NCBI GenBank assembly: GCA_009843865.1 | Contig: VYCQ01000012.1 | Coordinates: 1-64,000 of the forward strand | DNA: 64,000 nucleotides | Direction: 5' to 3' | Source: Acidimicrobiia bacterium | GTDB lineage: Bacteria; Actinomycetota; Acidimicrobiia; Acidimicrobiales; Bin134 | Shown here: positions 8,839-16,176 of the stretch, piece by piece | Layout: each line of letters starts with the position of its first letter | Numbering within the stretch: the first letter of the stretch is position 1 | Position numbers and translations under genes: made by a program | Notes under the pieces: model-generated | What the model was told of the DNA's origin: nothing | Database searches by the model: none | The model's input: the letters and a program-made list of their open reading frames with translations, nothing else

Positions 8839-8961
8839 ATGGCCCCCGAGGAACCACCCGAAGAGAGCTAGAAGACCTCTACGACCCCGCGCGACGAGAC
8901 CTTCCACTTCGACGGCACACCCGAAGACCTAGCTGGTGCTCTGCTCAAATCCCGCCCCTAG
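8839..8961 (+). pseudogene. Decayed copy of small ORF found at 58258-58374
   Basis: MAPEEPPEES*...FHFDGTPEDLAGALLKSRP vs VPSEEPPPELEDAYDPDEVFTFEGTPEDLANALFKDAP. Confidence 0.7.
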
Positions 8962-9127
8962 CCTGGGCACCATCTGATATAACCCCCCCCTAATGTTAAC
9001 GCAAACGCTGCGATCAGCCGACTTTACCGAACCGTTTGGGACCATCCCCCTGCACTCCCAGGTATCGAGCATTTCCGGGGATCGAGGGGTCGCGATACCC
9101 CCAAGTATTTGTCAAGTGTGGTGCATG

Positions 9128-9347
9128 GAGCTTTGCTTTCGAGACCACTCTGGCGGGCCGCAGTTATTTGAGGCGCATTGATCGGTGGCGAAGTGATGGC
9201 TATTAAGCCGCCAAGCACGCGCACCTTGTGGCATATCAAACCGGCACCGGGGTGGTGACGCGGCGCAATGGCAAGGTGGGGCTTGGGCCTCCCGACCCGG
9301 CCATGTACGAAGACCTCATTCCGCCTCCCTGTCAAGAAAGCGAATAG
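9128..9347 (+). pseudogene. Internally deleted second copy of zeta + antitoxin module
   Basis: 9128-9206 near-identical to 7089-7168; remainder to 9347 near-identical to ~7515-7655. Confidence 0.9.
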
Positions 9348-9517
9348 CCAAACCAATGCAACTCCACATGAACCGCCTATCCGCTTAGCCCCTTAAGCCG
9401 AGCGGAGATTTTAAAAAATGGTTAGCAGTGTTTGAAATTGTTGGCCTAATCTGTAAAACTGATAGTTGCATTGAGCCAGGGTCGGCCCGGTGCAGTGAAA
9501 GCGGGCTGTGCGGCCCA

Positions 9518-9537
9518 CTAACACCACTTGGTGTTAG
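9518..9537. promoter_or_regulatory. Perfect dyad upstream of PKD2
   Basis: CTAACACCA-CT-TGGTGTTAG. Confidence 0.6.
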
Positions 9538-9581
9538 CAACCTGATATGGTATTAAAAATACAGGCCCGTCTGATAGAAAG

Positions 9582-12500
9582 TTGTCCATGATTATGCTTC
9601 ACTCGGTTTGGTCCGACGGAGAGAGTTCTTATGCTCGTCGGAAAGTTATGACCATGTTGGCAGTGCTGGCGTTGTTAGCAAGCGTGCTTATCTGGGCCAC
9701 CCCCCAAGTGCAGGCGCAGTTTGGTAATGAGTTGCCTGATGCCGATGCTGGGGAAGACGATTTCGCTAATCCCGATGAGGAAGTCGAGCTTGAAGGTATA
9801 GGTCATGATCTGGAGGATGATGGGAACGACGATGTTACCCTTAAGTTCGATTGGGAGATCCTGACAGGCCCATATGATTGGGTTACAATCACACCCGATG
9901 AAGATGAATTAGGAAAAGCTAGTTTTACTGTACCTAATAAAAATTACATAGCTGGAATATCCGACAGTGATCCTCAAAAATATAAGATTAATATTCGCTT
10001 GACCGTTACTGATTCAGAGGGTGCCACAGATACAGATACTGTAGTTATCACAATCCGCCGTGCACCTGTTCCTAATATTGAAGTGTTTGCAGGTTTGTGG
10101 GATGACGATTTTGCAGACGATCCAGACGCAATTTTGGCAGAAGTCTTTGGTAGAGATGCAATTATAGATGGACCTGGTGAGAACGGCAATAGGGATGACG
10201 AATGGGATATCAAGGAAGGTGCTTATCTTAGGTTAGATGCCTCTGGTAGCACCGTGCCTGAGGGAGAGGTTGATCGTCAACGGTGGACATTGAGAGCACC
10301 GTCATCAACGCCATCAGGTATTACCACAGCAAATAGTGAACTAGATTCGCCACTAGGGGATAGCGAAACTGGTAGAGAAATCTTTATAGTTGGTGATACT
10401 GCTACTGATCCCGCTACTCATCCAAATGGTACAACTTATAAAGTTTTACCTAACATCGGAGCAGGACAGACCATAGCAAGTTCAACTCTGACTCTGATTT
10501 ATGATTTGACTGTACAATCTGGTACAGGGACACCGAGCCGAGATCGTGTGCGTATAGTGATACATGACGTACCGGACGACGGTGATGGTGCTGATATCCC
10601 TGTAGGCGTTGAACTCACAAACACCAGCAAGGGGGATGCTCCGCAAGAAATTGTAAGTGATGTTGAAAACCAGTACCTCGTTAATGCCGGATCAGTAGTG
10701 AAGTTCACGGCTACCGTGGATAGTGGTGATATTGCTGGTTTGCGTTGGCTTGGTGCTACTGCTGGAACCACTAATAACGTAGCTACTCGTAGGATCTCAG
10801 ATAGCGCTACTGCTGGAACAACCTACACCGTTACTGTGAGTCACGGCTCAGGTGCGGACGCGCGAACTGGTACCGTGAATTTGCTGGTTGGTAAAAACAC
10901 TCTCCCCACCATAGGTGAGGTGGCAAATCGCAGTGATGAAGATCTGCGTGACGTGGAATTAGCAAATGGTGCAGGCGTTCCAGGGTTGGACTTCTATGTA
11001 GTGAATGACGGTTCAGAAGGCATTACCTTGCGCGGAGTAGCCAATGATCCTGATGGTGGACCTGTTACTTATGCTTGGAGTTTGCATGAAGCCGAAGGCA
11101 TTACTGAGGCGGCCCATTTAGCTATAAAGGCTGCTGATTATGCTTTGGATAGTCCTACTGATTTGATTTCTGACAACGTACAGGTAGTTGAGGGAGCGCT
11201 GAGTGATCTTGAGGAATCAAGTTTGTCTATAACCTTGAACAATGCGTCTACCGACACGGTAACGTTCGACGTTCCTCAGGTAGAAGATGATACGTATGCA
11301 ATTCTTGTCTTCTCCGCGATTGATTCATCAAACACAGTAAACAAGCAGTACATCTATATCAGCATCATTGCTGTTGATGATCCTCCTGTTGCTAATGCAG
11401 GGCCAGATCAGCAAGTTGCATCGGGTTCGTTTGTTCGGCTGAATGGCTCTGGTAGTTCTGACCCAGACCCAGGCGATTCGCTTGGCTGGGAGGGTCCAGA
11501 TGGCACTCCTGGCAATGATGACGACGTACCTGCATATCAGTGGACCTACAAGGGTGCTAAAATGAACCCTCTTCCAGATAATCGCACTGCACTTACTGAT
11601 GCCGAGATTGAAGCGCTTGAAGGCTGGATTTTGAGACCAGTCACTGGCACAGAGACCGGAACCATTTCACACTCTAATGGCGATGATAAGTATGTGTTTA
11701 TCGTGGATGTTAATGGCCATTTGCGTGCAGGCGAAGATCAGCCAGAGAAGAAGTTCAAGAGTACAGACACAGCCTATCCGTACTTTGATGCTCCTCAGCT
11801 TGTTGGGTTTAATAACATACAGTTGACATTTGAATTAACGGTAAGTGGTTCGCAGGATAATGATGGCGACGGCACGTTTGAGTTGCAGTCCAACACCGAT
11901 ACGGTGGTCATCACTGTGGCTCAGGTTGGTGCCAACCAGTTCTACAGTGGCGTTATCACTGGGCCTGATTTCTGCACTAACCTAGCTCTAGGTGGGCCGC
12001 AACTTTATGCCCATGACAGTGATGGCGATGGTGTTGCCGATGTTTGTTCGCTAAACACAACTCGTCGTGCCACCATTGCTCGTCAAAATGCATTGGAAAC
12101 CATCGCTAGCTTGAACCCAACTGAGCTAACCAACCATATGACGGCAGAATGCGCGGCCCTAGGCGACACAAGCTATCCCGGCGATGATCCCAACGATTTG
12201 GCCGAAGATGTTTGTGAAACCAATGTTCCTGCATCTCTACCGGTGATTAGTACCAATGCAAGTTCTTATGGCTCTGTAGTCACTGGGCCTGAGTTCTGTG
12301 CTAACCGCAGTTTGGGTGGCCCCTTCACCTATCCTCACGACGCTGATCGCGATGGGGTGTATGAGGTGTGCTCGTTGAACTCGACAAGACGTGAGGCTGT
12401 GGTTCGTCAGGCAGCGTTGGCCCGTTTTGAGACAGTTGATCGTCAAGATCAAGATGAGTTGAACCGACTGTCGAAATTGGATCTTACGAGCTTGCCTAGC

Positions 12501-12728
12501 GACGATCCTGCCACCCGCATCGATGAATCTGATGCCGTCGAAGTAGCAGCAGAAATAGCTAGGCTTCAGGACCTGAAGTCTGATGCTGAAGCTCGCTACG
12601 CCAATGCGTTGGCTGCGGCTTGCCGTGCGCTAGAAGGTCAAGACTTTGGCGATAAGCCAGCCGATCTAGCTTCGGATGAATGCAGTCCCAAGGCTGCTGC
12701 TTCGGGTACTGCCCTTCCATCTAGCTAG
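9582..12728 (+). CDS. Large secreted PKD/cadherin-like protein with two C-terminal DxDxDG domains (paralogue of 1694-4294)
   Basis: Signal peptide, 'VANAGPDQQVASGSFVRLNGSGSSDPDPGD', C-terminal DSDGDGVADVC / DADRDGVYEVC. Confidence 0.8.
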   Translation: MSMIMLHSVWSDGESSYARRKVMTMLAVLALLASVLIWATPQVQAQFGNELPDADAGEDDFANPDEEVELEGIGHDLEDDGNDDVTLKFDWEILTGPYDWVTITPDEDELGKASFTVPNKNYIAGISDSDPQKYKINIRLTVTDSEGATDTDTVVITIRRAPVPNIEVFAGLWDDDFADDPDAILAEVFGRDAIIDGPGENGNRDDEWDIKEGAYLRLDASGSTVPEGEVDRQRWTLRAPSSTPSGITTANSELDSPLGDSETGREIFIVGDTATDPATHPNGTTYKVLPNIGAGQTIASSTLTLIYDLTVQSGTGTPSRDRVRIVIHDVPDDGDGADIPVGVELTNTSKGDAPQEIVSDVENQYLVNAGSVVKFTATVDSGDIAGLRWLGATAGTTNNVATRRISDSATAGTTYTVTVSHGSGADARTGTVNLLVGKNTLPTIGEVANRSDEDLRDVELANGAGVPGLDFYVVNDGSEGITLRGVANDPDGGPVTYAWSLHEAEGITEAAHLAIKAADYALDSPTDLISDNVQVVEGALSDLEESSLSITLNNASTDTVTFDVPQVEDDTYAILVFSAIDSSNTVNKQYIYISIIAVDDPPVANAGPDQQVASGSFVRLNGSGSSDPDPGDSLGWEGPDGTPGNDDDVPAYQWTYKGAKMNPLPDNRTALTDAEIEALEGWILRPVTGTETGTISHSNGDDKYVFIVDVNGHLRAGEDQPEKKFKSTDTAYPYFDAPQLVGFNNIQLTFELTVSGSQDNDGDGTFELQSNTDTVVITVAQVGANQFYSGVITGPDFCTNLALGGPQLYAHDSDGDGVADVCSLNTTRRATIARQNALETIASLNPTELTNHMTAECAALGDTSYPGDDPNDLAEDVCETNVPASLPVISTNASSYGSVVTGPEFCANRSLGGPFTYPHDADRDGVYEVCSLNSTRREAVVRQAALARFETVDRQDQDELNRLSKLDLTSLPSDDPATRIDESDAVEVAAEIARLQDLKSDAEARYANALAAACRALEGQDFGDKPADLASDECSPKAAASGTALPSS

Positions 12729-12740
12729 GGGTAACATTTA

Positions 12741-12792
12741 AAAAATAGTAAGGCCCCGGCCCTTGTAAAAGGGCCGGGGCCTTACTATTTTT
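12741..12792. terminator. Rho-independent terminator after PKD2, probably bidirectional
   Basis: Perfect 24-bp stem aaaaatagtaaggccccggccctt-gtaa-aagggccggggccttactattttt. Confidence 0.97.
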
Positions 12793-12828
12793 AGCCGAAT
12801 TATATAAGTAATCAAATGTCGAGAAACT

Positions 12829-12879
12829 GTCATTCCCTCATGTTATTCTGATGGTGTAAATAAAGGCAGGTCAGAGATG
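12829..12879 (+). promoter_or_regulatory. Conserved MTase-cassette leader, copy B
   Basis: Gap-free alignment with copies A, C, D; ATG at 12877. Confidence 0.75.
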
Positions 12880-13842
12880 AACGGGGAAAGCAGCATGAGC
12901 TGTCCTGCACGGCTGGAGGCCGGTCAGATCGTCGCGGGAGACTCCCGTGAGTTGATGGAGCGGATCGATGCCGCCAGCGTCGATCTGAGCTTCTGGTCGC
13001 CCCCTTATTTCGTAGGCAAGTCCTACGAGGCCCATTTGGACTTCGATGGCTGGCAGTTATTGATAGCCGACGTGATTGCCGCTCATAGCCGCGTGATTAA
13101 GCCTGGTGGGTTCATGGTGGTCAACATTGCCGACATCCTCTGCTTCCGCGACGAGTCCATGCCCCGCTTTCAGGCTGACAACGTGGCTCGCAAAATCAGT
13201 CCCGTCACAAGGGCTGACGTGGAGGCTGCCATGGCGGCCAACCCCGGAGCGAACCGGCATCAGCTAGCCGCCATTCTTGGCTGTTCTGAGCAGACTGTGC
13301 AGCGTCGGATCGAGGGCAACAACGTTAGGGGCGGTAAGCACGAGATGCCGACACGGGTGAAGCTCACGGGGGGCCTGATGGAGCAGTGGGCGCTTGATGC
13401 TGGACTGTATTTATACGACCGCCGGGTGTGGCATAAAGACCCTTGCTGGGCCAACAGCCAATGGCACTCGAACAGCTACCGCTCTGTTGATGAGTTCGAG
13501 CACCTGCTGGTGTTCTGGCAGCCAGGCGTGGTTACCTACGACCGCAACCGGTTGGAGCGGATCGAGTGGTCGCAGTGGGGATCGAGGGGTGTGTGGGAGA
13601 TACCGTCGGTGCAGCGCAACGACCGCCACGAGGCCGAGTTCCCAGAAGAACTCGCCCGTCGAGTCATCCGCCTCTGGTCGCCCGTCGGCGGGCTGGTGCT
13701 GGACCCGTTCGCCGGATCGGGTACCACGACCGCCGTCGCCGCCCAAGCGTCCCGCCGATGGATGGGCATTGAGCTTGACACCCGAGTGGCCACGATGGCC
13801 CGCAACCGCACCTTCACTCAGCAATGCAGCCTGATCGCGTAG
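12877..13842 (+). CDS. Orphan DNA methyltransferase (SPPY type) with HTH-like insert
   Basis: SFWSPPYF (motif IV), LDPFAGSGTTTAVA (motif I); internal 'NRHQLAAILGCSEQTVQRRIEG' helix-turn-helix-like segment. Confidence 0.8.
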   Translation: MNGESSMSCPARLEAGQIVAGDSRELMERIDAASVDLSFWSPPYFVGKSYEAHLDFDGWQLLIADVIAAHSRVIKPGGFMVVNIADILCFRDESMPRFQADNVARKISPVTRADVEAAMAANPGANRHQLAAILGCSEQTVQRRIEGNNVRGGKHEMPTRVKLTGGLMEQWALDAGLYLYDRRVWHKDPCWANSQWHSNSYRSVDEFEHLLVFWQPGVVTYDRNRLERIEWSQWGSRGVWEIPSVQRNDRHEAEFPEELARRVIRLWSPVGGLVLDPFAGSGTTTAVAAQASRRWMGIELDTRVATMARNRTFTQQCSLIA

Positions 13843-13949
13843 AGCACCTGGAAGAGGTTGTACTCAACATGGTCGCCCAAGCCCTTACCGACTGGGAATA
13901 CCTCAAACCCCAACCAGTCGAATAGCCCGCCTTGTCCGACAACACCACG

Positions 13950-14076
13950 GCACCCGTCACCGTCTAAGCGCGGCGTTTCCGGCGTGGCTCAAGCAGTCCC
14001 ATATTGTACGGTTATCTAAGCCTCCGTAGGAGGCGTTGAATCTAAACACGACACCTTGTGCTTCGCTGTTTCCGTC
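13950..14076 (-). pseudogene. 3' remnant of a copy of the 14623-14901 gene
   Basis: High identity with 14621-14745 (gtcaccgtctaag.gcggcgtt.tc...gcttcgctgtttccgtc). Confidence 0.85.
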
Positions 14077-14078
14077 AA

Positions 14079-14120
14079 TTTAATCTTGAATAATAAATTG
14101 ATAATTTAAAATACTAGAAA
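14079..14120 (+). repeat. Upstream repeat module, copy 1 (possible promoter)
   Basis: aatttaatcttgaataataaattgataatttaaaatactagaaa, shared with ~15009 and ~15596. Confidence 0.75.
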
Positions 14121-14144
14121 TCGGGCAAGGTGATGGAGGAAGTG

Positions 14145-14393
14145 ATGAGTGAGCCGACATCGTATGAATTGGATTACGCGAATGGTGAGAATACAGCGGT
14201 GACCGCTAATGCAGTTCTCACTTTCCGAAACGGGACATATGTAGATTTGGTATTCGCTGATGTAGTTCACGAACTGCAAGAAGATGGCAATGTCAAGGCC
14301 AAGGGAACGCTGCTTAAACGGATCAGGCTTAGCGAAGATATAGCCCAAGAACTCTCCGATAAACTGCGGAACCGAATGAAAATGGGGGTTTAG
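14145..14393 (+). CDS. Small soluble protein (paralogue of 15256-15534 product)
   Basis: ggagg SD before MSEPTSYELDYANG; 'VDLVFADV' matches 'IEVLFADV'. Confidence 0.55.
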   Translation: MSEPTSYELDYANGENTAVTANAVLTFRNGTYVDLVFADVVHELQEDGNVKAKGTLLKRIRLSEDIAQELSDKLRNRMKMGV

Positions 14394-14626
14394 CCGCCTC
14401 CGCTGGCTTGGCTGATTGCCATGATAACGCTAACGATCAAAGCACCAACTCCAATGAACAGCCCAAGCACTGCAACTCCTATTGAGGCCATTGAGTGGCG
14501 GGCAGTGATTGTTGCTTCAAGCGTTGTGAGGCGCTTTTCTAAAATCACGGGGTCATGGTGTCCCCCGTACTCAAATACCGCAGTAGTTGAGGCAGGAGGA
14601 TTGCTGAGTTGTTTTGAAACCGTCAC
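14390..14626 (-). CDS. Small coiled-coil + C-terminal TM protein
   Basis: LEKRLTTLEATITARHSMASIGVAVLGLFIGVGALIVSVIMAI; GTG start overlaps upstream stop (GTGA). Confidence 0.55.
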   Translation of the reverse strand: MTVSKQLSNPPASTTAVFEYGGHHDPVILEKRLTTLEATITARHSMASIGVAVLGLFIGVGALIVSVIMAISQASGGG

Positions 14627-14901
14627 CGTCTAAGAGCGGCGTTTTCGGCGTGGCTTAACCAGTCCCATATTGCCCGGTTATCGAAGCCTCCGTAGGAAGC
14701 GTTTAATCTAAACACGACACCTTGCGCTTCGCTGTTTCCGTCTAACCCGATTTTCGTGGCTACGCTTTGAGCGATTGTGTCATCTCGAATCAAAAATGCG
14801 TTATCGGCTAATGAGTAGCGGTCGGGTTCAGGGTAATGCTCGTAGATCAATTTGTGTGTTTCTTCAAGATTGTGGGAAATGTGGACCATAAACACTGTCA
14901 T
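14623..14901 (-). CDS. 92-aa protein of unknown function, coupled to TM gene
   Basis: SD aaggag before MTVFMVHISHNLEETHK...IWDWLSHAENAALRR; 3' end duplicated at 13950-14076. Confidence 0.65.
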   Translation of the reverse strand: MTVFMVHISHNLEETHKLIYEHYPEPDRYSLADNAFLIRDDTIAQSVATKIGLDGNSEAQGVVFRLNASYGGFDNRAIWDWLSHAENAALRR

Positions 14902-15006
14902 TATTCTGCTCCTTACTCTGTTTTCTTTTAGCTTACCGATTTGTTGGTGTGCAGTTGGACTGTAGCGGTCAGACTGCTCTGTGTCTATACCATATTTTGC
15001 ATTCAT

Positions 15007-15055
15007 AAATTTAATCTTGAATAACAAATTGATAATTTGAAATACTAGAAAGACG
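15007..15055 (+). repeat. Upstream repeat module, copy 2
   Basis: aaatttaatcttgaataacaaattgataatttgaaatactagaaagacg. Confidence 0.8.
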
Positions 15056-15259
15056 ATGGAAAGCAGTGGTGATATCGTAAGCTTTGTGATTGCTTTGGCT
15101 ACGGCAATTCCTGCATTAATCACGGGGATCGTCGGTATCGTTAAAGCGAACCATGCTAAGGAAATGATTACCGTGCTCCAGCAAACCAATACTCAGGCAG
15201 TAAATGTTAACCAGCAGATCACGCCTGACACGCAGCAACTGCGAAACGAGGAGTCATGA
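15056..15259 (+). CDS. Small single-TM protein
   Basis: MESSGDIVSFVIALATAIPALITGIVGIV; ATGA overlap with next ORF. Confidence 0.6.
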   Translation: MESSGDIVSFVIALATAIPALITGIVGIVKANHAKEMITVLQQTNTQAVNVNQQITPDTQQLRNEES

Positions 15260-15534
15260 GCGACAAATCATCAACTGCTTATACGCTTCATGGTCAAGAT
15301 GGTGCTTTTGATCCTAAGCCTGCAAACAAGGTATTTGTCACCAAAAGAAAATACGACATTGAAGTGTTGTTTGCTGATGTGGATTTCTCGGCAGAGCCAC
15401 CATATGAAGGAACTGTGGGTCAGTCGGCCAGCATCAACTATGAAGTGGCCGAGCAACTCTGCGAGCAACTCCAAGAGGTGATCTCAAAGCGGCGTGACGA
15501 ACTAGCCGCCACGCTGCAATCTTCTACTGCCTGA
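15256..15534 (+). CDS. Small soluble protein coupled to TM gene
   Basis: 4-nt overlap; resembles 14145-14393 product. Confidence 0.6.
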   Translation: MSDKSSTAYTLHGQDGAFDPKPANKVFVTKRKYDIEVLFADVDFSAEPPYEGTVGQSASINYEVAEQLCEQLQEVISKRRDELAATLQSSTA

Positions 15535-15595
15535 GCAATTGCCTAAAGCAGCCAGACTGCTTTGTGTCTATACCCTATTTTTCGTTCATCAATTC

Positions 15596-15639
15596 CAGTC
15601 TTGAATAACAAATTGATAATTTGAAATACTAGAAAGACG
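15596..15639 (+). repeat. Upstream repeat module, copy 3
   Basis: cagtcttgaataacaaattgataatttgaaatactagaaagacg; homology with copy 2 extends from ~14971/15553 into the genes. Confidence 0.8.
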
Positions 15640-15942
15640 ATGGAAAGCAGTAGCGATATCGTGAGTTTGGTGATTGTGTTGGCTGCTGAGCACGGTGGCG
15701 TGTCGTCTGGAGAAGTGTGGACTGCCGTTATCAGCGTCGGTGGTATCGTCTTAGCGGGCATCGCCTTTCTTTCAATAATGGCGTGGCGGCTGGGAAACCG
15801 CTATGCCGATAGAACCGATGGGCGGCTCGACCGCCAGTCGAAGCGACAAGACCGCTTGGAAGGCAGGTTTGACGCGAGACTCGGTGACCTCACGTTGGGA
15901 GATGCCTCCGGCCCCGGCAAACTAGAGCCACGAGACCAATGA
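15640..15942 (+). CDS. Small TM protein (N-terminus homologous to 15056 gene)
   Basis: MESSSDIVSLVIVLAA...AVISVGGIVLAGIAFLSIMAW; ATGA overlap with next ORF. Confidence 0.6.
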   Translation: MESSSDIVSLVIVLAAEHGGVSSGEVWTAVISVGGIVLAGIAFLSIMAWRLGNRYADRTDGRLDRQSKRQDRLEGRFDARLGDLTLGDASGPGKLEPRDQ

Positions 15943-16121
15943 TGAACATCAAGACAGAAGAAGCCGTTTTGCAAAAGACGCGGGAGACGCTAGAGGCGAT
16001 CTACGATCAGTCCGGTGTGCTGGCAGCCACCAAGCTCGCTGTCGCTATGGCAATTGATTATTTGGATCAAGGCAATGTGGAGAAGGCCGTAGAGATCATC
16101 AACGAACTACTGAGGGATTGA
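15939..16121 (+). CDS. Small helical soluble protein coupled to TM gene
   Basis: 60-aa ORF with 4-nt overlap. Confidence 0.5.
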   Translation: MMNIKTEEAVLQKTRETLEAIYDQSGVLAATKLAVAMAIDYLDQGNVEKAVEIINELLRD

Positions 16122-16176
16122 ACACGCCCAAGTCGTTTCGAAGGCGGCATGATGCATGACGTTTCGATCTTAAGCT

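Noticed and set aside
13566-13590. Similarity of 'ggggatcgaggggt' at 9078 and ~13578
   Set aside because: Only ~14 bp, probably chance.
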